From Typhlomys cinereus (taxonomy: Eukaryota; Chordata; Mammalia; Rodentia; Platacanthomyidae): a DNA stretch of 64,000 nt. The position numbers were made by a program, and so were the translations under genes. Positions within the stretch are counted from its first letter, which is position 1. Each line of letters begins with the position of its first letter. Under the pieces are notes generated by a model. It was not told the DNA's origin. It did not search any database and saw only the letters and a list, made by a program, of their open reading frames with translations. Location of the stretch: positions 1,674,001 through 1,738,000 of the forward strand of contig JALPQD010000215.1 of assembly GCA_023101885.1 (NCBI GenBank), in the 5' to 3' direction. Shown one piece after another: positions 1-10,195 of this stretch.

Positions 1-1270
1 GAAACTTTCAGCTGTGAAGAGGAAATGGGATTGCCCAGAATCTTTGAGCTACCCTGACTACGTGATGAGCAGCAGAAAATGGATACTGAACTATAGAATT
101 CAGTATTTGACTTGTCAGACTTAAGTCTTAATATAATATTTTCTTGCTCTGCCCTAATGCTTCCATTTTGATGTTTTTTTTTTTCCTATGCTGAAGTATT
201 TAACTTGATTTCATTTGCCAGGATCAAGAGATTTTGGTCTTTTCTTTTTAAAGAAACTTTCAGTTCCCACATTTTAAAAATTAAACTTTTAATGATAGAA
301 CATTTTAAAATTGGTCTATAAGGATTTTTAATCTTAGACTTTTATAATTAATAAAATTTAATGCATTTTATATTGTAAGATAAATGTAACACCTGTGGGG
401 ATTGAATGGCTGTAGGTTAGAAGCAATACGCTGCTATTACCAAGTTGGAGGCTGGTGTCAATTTAGCACCTGAAGGCTCTGAGTCCTTGGCATGATTGTG
501 AGAAGAGAGTAGTCGAGTTAAGCCCTGAGCAAGCCTGCAGGACATTGTCTCATTGATGGGGAAGACCCCGCCCGTGACGGGCAGGCCAGTCCTTGGGCGG
601 GTGAATGAGATGGAGGGAATGGGCGAGGAAGTCGTCAGCCTTTGGCATATTTGGCCAAACCTGCTGGTCTGGCGAGTAGGGACTGCCCTCTCTCAGCCGT
701 CCTGAGGTTGCATGAGTGTGGGCTGGCCAGTTCTCTCCTTGGTGTTGACGTGGACTCTCCAGCCAAGCTGGACTAAGAACTGTGACCAGACAGTCCTAGG
801 CCAGAATAAAACCAATTGTTTTCTCATTCTGCTTTGTCGTGAATTATTAGCAACAATGCGGAGAAGCTGCAACACCGGGTACCACTCCTTGGGTGCTTGC
901 GTGTCTCAGGCTTGCCTGGGGGGGGTGGTTTGGTGCCCCGGTCTTGTTCAAGGCCACCATCTCCATGAAGCTAGTCATGAGCGCATGAGCTTAAGAGAAA
1001 CTGCCAGAATACCCGAGTCCCAGAGGACCTTCCTGGTCAACCCTCCGCAACCATGGCTCCTCCCCCTGCTTCCTCTGGGGACCACGCCTGTCTCACTTCA
1101 CGGTGTGTGTCACGACAAGGGACAGGCCAAACCACTCAGCTCTGGCTAGCCCTGCCCCACGGTGATCTGTTAACTGGCAGACCCCAACTACAGACTCCAC
1201 CCCTGCAGCCCCCGCATCCCTGGGCCTCCCCTGTAGCCCCCATTCCACCCGCCCCCACATCCTCCAGTAC
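1..1270. other. Il2rb intron 7 (partial), repeat-bearing
   Basis: No exon is seen here on the minus strand; no transmembrane-coding segment follows exon 7. Bases 1-420 are AT-rich and look like unclassified transposon sequence. About 480-875 is a plus-strand copy of a medium-length interspersed repeat also present near 30.6 kb and 58.95 kb. Confidence 0.7.
480..875 (+). repeat. Medium-reiterated rodent interspersed repeat
   Basis: Shares blocks such as aagccctgagcaagcctgc, a GGTCTGGC-type segment, and aactgtgaccagac followed by ttttctcat with copies near 30,570-30,880 and 58,950-59,345. It resembles a non-autonomous rodent DNA transposon (URR1-like) from memory; the class is not established here. 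Confidence 0.5.
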
Positions 1271-1436
1271 CTTCTGGCTTTGTGCGGAAGGCCAGCGGCC
1301 GGCTCCAGTGACTCCAGGTCATGAGGGCGCCCCTGTGGGCCCGAACCCGCACCTGGATCTCATAGTGCGTGCTGGGGCTCAGCGCCTCCAGGCGGATCCA
1401 CGTCTGTGGCTGTTTGAGACTCAACAGGGGCTTGTC
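1271..1436 (-). CDS. Il2rb: Il2rb exon 7: domain 2 with WSXWS motif
   Basis: Acceptor tcttcccag, donor GAAG|GTACTG. It encodes 55 codons beginning DKPLLSLKQ and ending [10 protein letters not shown]. It contains YEIQVRVRA and WSHWS, the WSXWS box that stabilises the fold of class I cytokine receptors (human has WSPWS). The next exon, with the transmembrane segment, is not found in the remaining 1,270 bases. Confidence 0.95.
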
Positions 1437-4400
1437 CTGGGAAGATGGATGTCAGCTCAGTGAGCCCCCCACACCGCCCGCCTCACCGTCCAGGGCCGGG
1501 ACACTGGGCAAGCTGCCCACTCTCGGACTTCACAGCCACGGTAACCTCTCCCCACCCCGCCAGGTGCCCCCAAACCCTTGGATAGCTTGACCTTGATCTC
1601 AGCATGTCCTGTGATGGGCCAGTTCAAAGGCTTCCTGGGTTTCCCTACACTCCTCCCCTCACATCCCCAGCCCAAGTCATCTGTCAATCATTTGGGTCTT
1701 CCTCCTCCTGGAGTCCAGGCCAGGAGGCCGTCAAGAGGGGACTGAACACAGGCCCCGCCCGGCCTCTGCTTCCTGTTCCCCGGACCCCAGCTGCCCCTGC
1801 CCAGGCTGTGCCCTGAGTTTGGACAACGTAAGGAATCAGGAGCCTGCCAGTCACTGCCATGCGTCATCCCATCCCGTGTCGCTTGCTCTGCTCGCTGTTC
1901 TGTGTCTGCGGATCAGCCCTGCAGCTCCTGCAGACAGCAGCTCTCCAGCCCCGCCTTCCACACCCTCTCCAGCCTCTGGGACGTAGTACGTGCTCAGTAA
2001 AACCGTGCGGAGTGAGGTCAAGGATGAGCTTGGGAGTGAACGAGCATATCCCAGCACAGAAGGGGACATGGTGGATCTGGAATATGGAAAGGTGGCCTGT
2101 CCGGGCCCCATGGGCCCCATGAATCTTGCGCTGGGGTCCACATGGAATCGGTCCCCATTACAGCAGGCCCCAAGTGTGGCTGCCCTGTGACACTGCTTGG
2201 GGCTGACGCGACCTTGTGAGACGACAGGCAGCAGGTGGACATGGGGAGCACAGGACAGGAGCCGGCGCAGGGGCCGTGGAGACGGGCCACACACTCACCT
2301 CCCAGTGCTGGCCTGGGGACCGGACGCGCGCCTCAGACTCCAGGTAGAACTCAAGGTAGTAAGAGATGTGGGAGAGCTGCCAGCTGACGTTGCAACTGCG
2401 AGATTCCACGTACAGGACCTGCAGGGAGTGGGGGGCCACCAGACGTACTGCGGAGAGAGGAGGGGACGGCACTCAGGGTCGCTGCACTGATGCCCTAGGT
2501 AGGATGCAGCCCAGTGGCCACCACGCTAGCATAGCTCTCCCTCCTCCTCACCTCTCCCCTCCTCACCTGCTCCATTCTGCCCACCTGGACCTTCCCTTCT
2601 CTCTCTGCTCCGCTCTCTCCCCCAGTCCCCTCTTCTCCTCTCAAATGGAGAGCAAGCTTCCCTGACCACATCCGGCCTCCACACTCCCTGCCGTGTCCTG
2701 CGACCACTTTTCCCCTCACAGACTACACATCTGCTTGGGTTCTTTCTTCAGTTCTCAGTGCCGGACATCAGAACCTTTGACATCTCTGAGCCCTCGTGCT
2801 GGAGTCTCTCCAGGAGTGATTAACCACTGCTGAGTGAATGGAGCAGGGCAGCCTGGCTCTCTCCTGCACTGAACCTACGCACACAATTACCTGTATATTC
2901 CTCTTTATCGAGATACGTTAACGTAGTATAAAATATAGATTTAGGATATTCACATAAATATAATACATAGTATATTAATTTATGTTAGTATGTAATATAA
3001 ATTCAAATAGAATTTATAAATATATAACCATGCATCTATGCATAATCATTTATCAAAGTATCTTATATAGTCACATAATTATCTGTTTATATTCATTTTT
3101 ATTTACTAATTTGTGTGTGGGGCTGGGGAGGAACCCTTTCATTGGGGGGCTAGTGAGCCCTGGAATATTTCCAATATGAGGATTATCTTGTGTTTTCTGA
3201 GTTAAGCCCTGAGGCCACCACACATAAATGTCAGGAGCTCTGTTCTGAACGCCTGGACGCTAAGCTGTTTCTGAGACTCAGCTCGTGCTCCCTCCAACCT
3301 TCGATATGATACAGGACAGCAATCCCCCTCCCCCCCATTACACAGAAGGAAACCGAGGCTGCGCATGTGCAGGGATCCGCCCTCCACACCACAACTGGCC
3401 CAGGTAGGACTGTAGGCTCCAGATGTTATGCTCTGCACACACCTTCCCTAGTTCCCCAGAGATGTCCCTCAAGGTCAGAAGAAACTTCACCCAACAAACC
3501 TGTCCTGCGTGGCTCCCCCAGTGCTCAGTGGGGAGCCACAGGGACCCTCAGGTTGCTCCCAGGCAAGGGAGGAGACAGACCCCCGCACACACATCAGGGA
3601 GCACCAGGGGATACAGACTGAGAGGAGAGGAGGGGAGACCTGGCTGATGGTAGGGGGTGGGGGGTAGTCTGGGAAGGCCTCCTGGAGGAGGTGAGGCTTC
3701 ACTGAGCCTTCAGTGGGAAGGGCCTTCTGGACACGGGACCCACCCGAGAAAGATTCAGAATCTGCCGAGGGAGGCCAGGCAGGGTTACTCACGATTGTCA
3801 AAGGGCCGGAAGGCCCGGGTCTTCACCAGGCGCCAGCGCTGTCCTTCCCAGCACACCACGCTTATGTTGAGGACGTCTGCGGCCGTCAGCTTCTGGGACT
3901 GTAAGGGAAGAATCGTTGCCACCTGCTGTCACCCGAGGCAGGGCACAGGGGCACAGGGGGACAGCGTGGGCTGGAGAACATGGCCTGCCACATGGCCTGC
4001 CGCCTCAGGCAACATGCAAGGGGCTGGGCCGCATTCCAATAAAACTTTATTTACAAACACAGGCAGTGGCTGGATTTGGCCCATGGAACAGTGATTTACC
4101 GACCCTTGGTCTCAAGTATAGTCGCTTGAGACTGCCAGTGGAGGGAGGGAGCCCCCAGCACAAGACAAGCAGGCAAGCCCCCAGACAAGGTGGCGCTATC
4201 CCCACTTCATAGCCCCGTCCCCTGATTGCTTTGTTTTGTTTTGTTTTGTTTTGTTTTGGAAAGGAAATGGTCAGAGACAAAGCGTGTGGTCTCAACTGTC
4301 CCCTCCCCATGTGGCTCAGAGCTGCAGAAGGGATTAGGCCTACACCACTGAGCAGGTCAGTGGGGAGCCAGGTCACACGAGGTCCTGGCGCCCACCAACC

Positions 4401-6387
4401 CCCTCTACCTCCAAAGCCACCACAGCAGCATGGAGGGCGGGTGGAAAGGGCGGCAGAGCGAGCCCCGAGGCGGTGGCGTGGGCTGCAGAAGGCAGCTCCA
4501 GGCCAGGCCACAGAGGTTTGGGGTCCCAGCCTGACCTTCAGGGTTCCTCGCCTGGCCAGTCAGGAAACACTCCCTCCCTCGCCTCTCACGGCTGCCACGG
4601 GACCATGCTGCCCAGCCGAGAGCGTGGATGGTCATTGCTGCACCAGCACCGGGCTCTACTGAACACTCCGTCCCCTCAGCTGAGCCCTTTGCATCAATCA
4701 ACCAGCTCCCTGAATTCTCTCGCCACCCTCTGGGGCCCACTTACTACCCCCATCTAAAGCACAGACAGGCTTCCAGGATGGTACAGCTCTGGGTCCAAAG
4801 GCAGGACATTCACCAACTGGACCGCGTGACCCTCCTCTTCCCTTGAAACCTGCCGAGGGCTGGAAAGCAAGGCCTGGATTCCCGGGGCTGTCCCTTGTCT
4901 GGGGGCTTTGCAGAGAACACTGGCTGGGTGACCTTGGGCAGGGACCACACCTCTCGGAGCCTCAGATTGTGTTCATCGGTAAGAGGGGAGCAGGGCAGGT
5001 CCCCCCCAAAAGAGCCATGACCTCCTATTGATGCCTAGGACCCTGACCTAAGAGCTTCAACTGCCAGAAAGACCCTCCAGGGGACTTCGTTCTTATTCCC
5101 ATTTTACGGAAGAGAAAACTGAGGCACCCAAGTTACGCATGACCATCCAGTGGGTGTGAGGTAGCACTGGGGCTGCGATACCTACAGGTGGTGTCTGGAG
5201 GGCTTGTCATTGGCTCTGGGGCACTGCCACCCTTCAGTGAGAATGCAGAGGGTGGCAGGACCCACCAGTGGAAGAGAGCAGGCCCCGCAGCCCTGTGGCC
5301 CCGCCCTCCCACCGCTCCCCCTCAAGCTGGGTAGCCTGCTCTGCAGACCCTGAAATCTCAATGGAAGGACCAGGAGCCCCCTGGCTCTCCCCTGGCTGGG
5401 CACTTACATCTGGGGGTCCGAGGATTAGGTTGCAGGCCCAAGAGTCCTCCTCCGACCCCAACGGGAGCAGCTTCGCAGGTTTTGTTCCATTTCCTTGCAG
5501 AGAAGCAGAATCGCCTTAGAGTCACGGGAGCGTCGCGGAGCTGCCCCAGGACCAGGCCGCTCTGTATTGTGCGCCGGGCTGGGCGTGAGCTCTGGACCCA
5601 CCCAGGCAGGCAAGGTGCTGGGCAGCCAAGAGCCGCTTGTACTCTGCCCCCCTCCCGCCCCAAAAGGCCTTTGCCCTCCTGGGCCAGCTGTACGGTGTTC
5701 TAGAAGCACAAGCCAGTTCTGAAGCCCCCTCCCAGCTGACTTTGGCCTGAAGAGCCCCATGGAGTTGCAGCCCACCTGCAGCCCCTCCCTGTCCCTCCAC
5801 ACTCCCCCCAACACCTGCCCCAGATCCCCCCCATCCCCACCATTCCTCCTGTCCCACTTGTCCCCTTCCCAGATCTGCCTGAAAACCTCCCCCACCTGCT
5901 GAAGCCTTTGCCATCCCTCTCCTCAGCCCAGGCTCCCTGACCACCTCCCTGTCCCCACCGGGCAGCATCGCCCGCGGAGCGAGCCCTGTCCCAGCGACTG
6001 CCCCCCACAGCCCAGAGGACTCAAGAAGTTTCAGGAACATGCAGTAGCCCTTCCCTCCATCTGACCCAGCAGCTCCAGTCACTGTCCCCAAAATACCTCG
6101 TCCAGGTGCCCAGCCCTCCGCCTCCCACATGTCCGCGCACAGCCCAGGGCATCCCTCACCGTTGGTCCGACTGGGTGTGGATGTGGCAGGCCGTGGCCTG
6201 CAGCCCCTTCTCTCGGCTCCACACACAGGATACGTTGGCTTGCGAGTTATAGAAGCATGTGACGTGGGAGGCATCTGTGGGCAGGGCAGAGAGGGAGCTG
6301 ACCGCAGGGCACCCGTGGCCGCCACGCTGGCCCTATGCCTGCCGGGGGTGGACAGCACGGCAGAGAAGGGTCTCAGGCCTGTTCACG

Positions 6388-6431
<44 letters not shown>

Positions 6432-6577
6432 TGTGTCTATGTGTCTGTGTGTTTGTCTATGTGTGTATGTGTGTGTCTGTGTGTGTTTGTCTATGTGTGT
6501 ATGTGTGTCTGTGTGTGTCTGTCTGTGTCTGTGTGTGTTTGTCTATGTGTGTATATGTGTGTCTGTGTGTTCGTGTC

Positions 6578-6610
<33 letters not shown>

Positions 6611-7497
6611 CTGTGTGTGTGTGTCTATGTGTCTGTGTGTTTGTCTGTCTATGTGTGTATGTGTGTCTGTGTGTGTGTGTGTGTGTGTGTCTGTGTGTGT
6701 GTGTCTATGTGTCTGTGTGTTTGTCTGTCTATGTGTGTATGTGTGTCTGTGTGTGTGTGTGTGTGTGTGTGTCTGTGTGTGTGTCTATGTGTCTGTGTGT
6801 TTGTCTATGTGTGTATGTGTGTGTCTGTGTGTGTTTGTCTATGTGTGTATATGTGTGTCTGTGTGTTCGTGTCTGTCTGTGTGTGTGTGTGTCTGTCTGT
6901 GTGTGTGTATGCGTGTGCACACAGGCCTGTAAGTGCTACACATGCGCGGCGTGCAAAGGTCAGAGGACCGTCTCTAGTGTTGCTTCTCGGGTGCATCTGC
7001 CTTGTGTCTTGGAGTCTCCTCCTGAGCCTGCAGCAACTGATTAGCTCAGCTCGGTTAGGCCAGCAGCCCCGGGTCTTCCTGTCTCCAGCCCACTCCAGCC
7101 CACTGTGGTGATAAGCACACAGCTCCATGTCTCATGTCTTGCTTTTTTTTTTTAATGTGGATGCCAGGGATCCGAACTCAGGTCCTCATGCGCGTGCGGC
7201 AAGCACTTTACCATCTCCCCACCCAGCCCCTAGGCCAGGACCATTTCAGAGAAGAGGAAAACTGCACGGATCAGTGGGGAGGGCAAGGCAGGGCAGGGCC
7301 AAGCCCTTGTCCCGTGCCCCCTCCCCTGTCTCCTGCCTCTGAGAAGCAGGGCTCTGGGGTGGGCTCCGGCAGGGCATGGCCTCCCACCCAGGGACCACCG
7401 AGTCCTCACCTTTGGCTGCTGTAGACACCGGAGGCACAGCGAGGGACAGGAGGGCGACGAGGAGAGACAGACGCCAGGACAGAGTGGAGGCTGCCAT
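1271..7497 (-). CDS. Il2rb: Interleukin-2 receptor subunit beta, 5' coding exons 2-7 (partial, frameshifted)
   Basis: Type I cytokine receptor, the beta chain (CD122) shared by the IL-2 and IL-15 receptors; it sits in the lymphocyte plasma membrane and signals through JAK1/STAT5. Joined exons, minus strand: 7497-7410, 6274-6160, 5493-5408, 3898-3793, 2447-2299, 1436-1271, about 236 codons. Visible in order: signal peptide (about residues 1-26), a first fibronectin III domain with paired Cys and NVS/NKT glycosylation sites, the SWACNLILG segment, a second fibronectin III domain, and WSHWS, the WSXWS hallmark. All junctions are GT-AG and in phase except within exon 4, which holds one extra base and shifts the frame, giving a stop at 3800-3798 in exon 5. 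The known protein is near 540-550 residues; the membrane and cytoplasmic exons lie beyond the low end of the window. Gene identity is certain; whether the frameshift is real is not. Confidence 0.96.
1437..2298. other. Il2rb intron 6
   Basis: Ordinary GC-rich intron. A short L2-like 3' end (…gtacgtgctcagtaaaa) lies at about 1975-2010 on the plus strand. No gene or further structure is recognised. Confidence 0.7.
2299..2447 (-). CDS. Il2rb: Il2rb exon 6: start of fibronectin III domain 2
   Basis: Acceptor ctctccgcag, donor GAG|GTGAGT. It encodes [19 protein letters not shown] and on through [14 protein letters not shown], aligned along its length with the second extracellular domain of mouse IL2RB. 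149 nt, phase 1 in, phase 0 out; no disruption. Confidence 0.95.
2448..3792. other. Il2rb intron 5, with AT-rich block
   Basis: Contains a sharply AT-rich, low-complexity block at about 2,900-3,115 (repeated TATA/ATAT tracts) inside otherwise GC-rich DNA, and a short MIR-like fragment around 3,335-3,365. No coding potential is recognised. Confidence 0.65.
3793..3898 (-). CDS. Il2rb: Il2rb exon 5: end of domain 1 and interdomain region
   Basis: Acceptor cttacag, donor C|GTGAGT. It encodes [19 protein letters not shown] and continues to FRPFDN, matching the family, in phase 0 after the GAT codon of exon 4. If the exon 4 insertion is real, translation instead enters this exon in another frame and stops at a TGA at 3800-3798, near its end. 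Confidence 0.95.
4017..4115 (+). mobile_element. hAT-Charlie-type DNA transposon end (fossil)
   Basis: The sequence aataaaactttatttacaaa, then a GGCAGTGGCTGGATTTGGCCC-like core, then ttaccgaccctt, matches the terminal part of mammalian MER5/Charlie-type elements, which end in a variant of TTTGCCGACCCCTG. Confidence 0.6.
4220..4257 (+). repeat. (TTTTG)n microsatellite
   Basis: About seven TTTTG units in Il2rb intron 4. Confidence 0.85.
5408..5493 (-). CDS. Il2rb: Il2rb exon 4: with one-base frameshift
   Basis: Acceptor ctctgcaag, donor GAT|GTAAGT. The first part reads KWNKTCE in the frame set by exon 3; the second part reads [21 protein letters not shown] one frame over. Both halves are clear IL2RB family sequence. 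The exon is 86 nt where the flanking phases require 85. The extra base lies around 5471-5473, where the coding strand has GAAGCTG instead of an expected GA(A/G)CTG. Confidence 0.93.
5494..6159. other. Il2rb intron 3
   Basis: Pyrimidine-rich on the plus strand; long open frames here on both strands reflect low stop-codon density, not genes. Nothing else is recognised. Confidence 0.7.
6160..6274 (-). CDS. Il2rb: Il2rb exon 3: first half of fibronectin III domain 1
   Basis: Acceptor tgcccacag, donor CG|GTGAGG. It encodes a segment with [13 protein letters not shown] and ACHIHTQSD, matching the Cys-containing N-terminal cytokine-binding domain of IL2RB. NVS is a glycosylation sequon conserved in mouse. 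Length is 115 nt, phase 1 in and 2 out. A long TG/CA satellite begins about 115 bp upstream of its acceptor. Confidence 0.95.
6391..6920 (+). repeat. Imperfect (TG)n satellite with higher-order repeats, Il2rb intron 2
   Basis: About 530 bp of TG dinucleotides interrupted by TC, TA and TT steps. A block of roughly 80 bp (…tctatgtgtctgtgtgtt…) recurs near 6,620 and 6,700, and a second block near 6,430 recurs near 6,785. All three plus-strand frames stay open because no stop codon can form in the repeat. On the Il2rb coding strand it is CA-rich and lies about 115 bp upstream of the exon 3 acceptor. Confidence 0.92.
7146..7222 (-). mobile_element. Short tRNA-derived SINE (ID/B2-like) with A-tail
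   Basis: The reverse complement starts gggctgggtggggagatgg, carries a B-box-like gagttcggatccc, and ends in an A-run: a tRNA-derived SINE head in Il2rb intron 2. Confidence 0.65.
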
Positions 7498-7530
7498 CAT
7501 ATCCATGAAGCGGAGCTGGGGAGGTGACCC
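7410..7530 (-). CDS. Il2rb: Il2rb exon 2: start codon and signal peptide
   Basis: Acceptor ctcttccaccag at 7542-7531, donor G|GTGAGG after 7410. There are three in-frame ATGs at 7506, 7500 and 7497; I chose 7497 ([10 protein letters not shown]) because the human protein begins MAAPALSWRL. The leader is a run of Leu/Val/Ala ending VSTAA, a typical secretory signal peptide. The exon ends in phase 1 and joins the next to form an Asp codon. The stop of an upstream ORF from exon 1 falls at 7499-7497, overlapping this start. Confidence 0.93.
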
Positions 7531-8223
7531 CTGGTGGAAGAGAGCAAAGTGAACCCTGGTGAAGTAGCTGGAGTGGAGCAGCCACAGCCCTGCCCCAGGG
7601 CCTTTGCACCTCTGGCGCCTCGGCACCACACATGCACATCCCTCCCTTCCTTCCAGCGTCTGCTCAGCTGTCGACTTCCTGGAGGCTGCTGGACCCCTCA
7701 CATGTGGGACTGTTCGTGTAGGGATCTTCTACCCTCTAAGACTAAGTTTTAAATCCCTGGGGGAGGTTTAAATTGTGGACCAAACCAATCCCTATACAAT
7801 GCCTTTCCTGGTGTGGATGCGTCTAAGAGCAAGCTGTACTTCTAAAAGGGCAGCATCAACGTGCTTCCCGCAGCTCTCTATCCACCCCGGGCCTTTGAGA
7901 CAGAGGATGACTTCACACAGCGCCGTGACTTCTGTCTGCAAGGCTGGACAGCGGGGCTGGCTCAGCATCGTGGAATGCTGGGCGAAAGAGGGGCTGGGGA
8001 GAAAGGACTGCTCAGAAGGGATGGGCCAGGAGAAAGGATGACGCAGGAGAAGGGACGGCTCAGAATCTGGGCAGAAGAGTGTGCGATTTTAGCACACGAC
8101 TCAGCACGGGTTCAAAACAGATTGCCAGAGCTTTAACATTTTCTGCTTCGTATTATCTGACTGTAGTTGATGGAGAAAATTGAAACTGAAGCAGCAGTAA
8201 GAGGACAGTTTCATTCGTTTTCT

Positions 8224-8350
8224 TGCACATGCATGCACGCACATACACACGCACACGCATTTGCATGGGCGCACACACACACGCACACACACATATACAC
8301 ATACGCACACACACACACACACAGACATACGCACGCATGCACATGCATCC
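8224..8350 (+). repeat. Imperfect (CA)n microsatellite
   Basis: CA repeats with TG and GC interruptions (cacgcacacgcatttgc and similar) in Il2rb intron 1. Confidence 0.85.
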
Positions 8351-8861
8351 GTTATGGACGCTCCCTGAGAGCAGGGACATTGGGGTTTTTGGTTCCTGTG
8401 TCCCCTTCTAAAGCACTCCTGACAAGTGTTGGGGGGAACAGTCAAGTTACTAGATGAAAAGCTGAGGGAACAAGAGACAGAGCTATAGGCAGCCGGCCAA
8501 GGGTTCAGGAAGCTTCCGGCTAATCTGCCCTTCACCCTTCATGGAGAAACTGAAGGAAGGGATGAAGGCAACAGGATGGGCTCACAGGAGAAGCCACAGG
8601 CCCCGCAGCAGCTGCAACTTCAACCCCAAAGTGCCTACAGGACAAGGCTGAACTGTCCTGTGTGCCTCTCGGGAGCCTAAGAGGATGTTTCTAGAAGATA
8701 AGCCTTGTCTTTTCTGAAAGTCTGTCTCTTGGGAAAGGGAGCCCTAAACTCCTGAGACAAGGGAACGACAAGGGAGGATCCTTGGGGTCCAGCCGCGCCA
8801 GGCTCACTCTTGCAGGACAGACGCAAGAGGCCCCCCACACAGACCCTCTAAAGGAAGAGTA

Positions 8862-9262
8862 GAGCTGGAGCGATGGCTCAGGGACTAAATAAAGACTTTG
8901 CCTCACAAGCAAAAAGACCTGAATTTAAATCCCCAACTGTGATTCAATCAATCTATTATACATGCTTGTTACTCCTATTAGCATTATTTCATCTAAAGGA
9001 TGACAGGCTGGTCCAGTTTGTGTTGTTACCAGGAAGTGATAAAGTAGCATGAAACTAAGTAGTTAAGGAAGTTTTTGAGCTTTAATGCTTTCTAGTCTCA
9101 TGTAAAAATGCTAGGTGGATATGGTGTCCTATAATTGCAGCCCTAGAAGGCGGAGCCTGGGAAACCCCGGAGAAAAGCGATGAGTAGGCAGAGCAATCCA
9201 GGGTGATTCCTGATGTCACCCTCGGGTCTCCACAGGTGCGCGCGTACATGCACACACGCACA
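8862..9262 (+). mobile_element. CA-tailed tRNA-derived SINE, split by about 150 bp
   Basis: The head (agctggagcgatggctcagg, then gcctcacaagcaaaa) is at 8,862-8,936 and the body (ggcggagcctgggaaacccc, then agagcaatccagggtgattc) at about 9,085-9,240, followed by a CA tail. About 150 bp of unrelated AT-rich sequence separates the two parts. Confidence 0.7.
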
Positions 9263-9437
9263 ACACACACACTTTGCAGATGAAGAAACTGAGGCAACAC
9301 ACACACACACACTTTGCAGATGAAGAAACTGAGGCAACATACACACACACACACACACACACTTTGCAGATGAAGAAACTGAGGCAACACACACACACAC
9401 ACACACACACACTTTGCAGATGAAGAAACTGAGGCAA
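9263..9437 (+). repeat. Composite tandem array: CA runs alternating with a 26-bp MIR-like unit
   Basis: Four identical 26-base copies beginning ctttgcagatgaagaaact, at 9272-9297, 9312-9337, 9362-9387 and 9412-9437, separated by CA runs of 14, 24 and 24 bases. The unit resembles the conserved 3' core of MIR SINEs (…acagatgaggaaactgagg). Confidence 0.93.
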
Positions 9438-10026
9438 TAGAGGGTCACCTTCTGAGGACCTGGCCACACCCCTGCGTCCCTGCCTGCTCACGAGCTCCTA
9501 CAGATACCTGGAGAGGGGCCCCAGGAATCATCCTGAAGGACAGAACCCTTCCAGCTCCCTAAACTAGTCTAGAAAGGTGTTTTCACAGCTTCGGCCATAC
9601 CCCTCGCTCCTCAGATCTTAGTCTAAGAACATCTGCTGCCAAAACTGGGTGCCCTTAGCACAGTCACTTTCCACAGGAGCGACCACAAAGTCACAGGGGA
9701 CTTTGAGGAAGGGCTCTCCCAGGGGTCCTGCTCTGAAGGGCCAGCAGTAACACAGTCAAGGACTTTTGGCTTTTTAGGTCTAGCCTGTTGCGGGAACCCC
9801 TATTGCCCTGAACTGGTGAGAAAGTACAAGATAGCTCCTTCTGCGAGGGGGGTAGTGGTGGGTGAGGACGGTGGACAGTTCCCTGGAGGGAACTGAGGTG
9901 AAGCAGGCAGGGCAGGAAGCAGGGTCAGGAGCTGGGTGGAAGCTTCCAGAGAAAATGGGGGGAAGCCTGACTTTTAGAGAACAGGCAAAGGGGAAGGACT
10001 AAGAAGTCCTAAGGAGGCCCAGGGTC

Positions 10027-10195
10027 TGTCCAACTCCTGGGTCCCCCCAGCTCCTGGGTCCCCTCCCCTGCTCCAGCTCCTGGGTCCCTCCAGCTTCTGG
10101 GTCCCTCTAGCTCCAGGGTCCCCCCAGTTTCTGAATCCTCCCTCCAGCTTCTGGGTCCCCCCCCTCCAGCTTCTGGGTCCCCCCCATTTCTTGTT
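10027..10195 (+). repeat. CT-rich minisatellite (agctcctgggtcccc type)
   Basis: About nine imperfect copies of a 15-22 base unit around agctcctgggtcccc or agcttctgggtcccc. Confidence 0.85.

Larger units (their letters stand above)
3899..5407. other. Il2rb intron 4, with hAT remnant and MIR fragments
   Basis: Holds a hAT-Charlie-type end at about 4,017-4,115, a (TTTTG)n run at 4,220-4,257, and MIR-like fragments at about 4,915-4,990 and 5,090-5,165. No exon is seen. Confidence 0.65.

Noticed and set aside
5522..6358. 278-codon minus-strand open frame across Il2rb intron 3
   Set aside because: It reads exon 3 in the wrong frame and continues through the intron and donor site; the family alignment fixes the true frame.
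6129..7111. Three overlapping plus-strand open frames of about 260 codons rich in Cys and Val
   Set aside because: They are readings of the (TG)n satellite, which cannot form stop codons; they overlap Il2rb exon 3 on the other strand.
9263..9437. Regularly spaced identical repeats resembling a CRISPR array
   Set aside because: The spacers are CA microsatellite, the repeat is MIR-like, and the DNA is mammalian intron.
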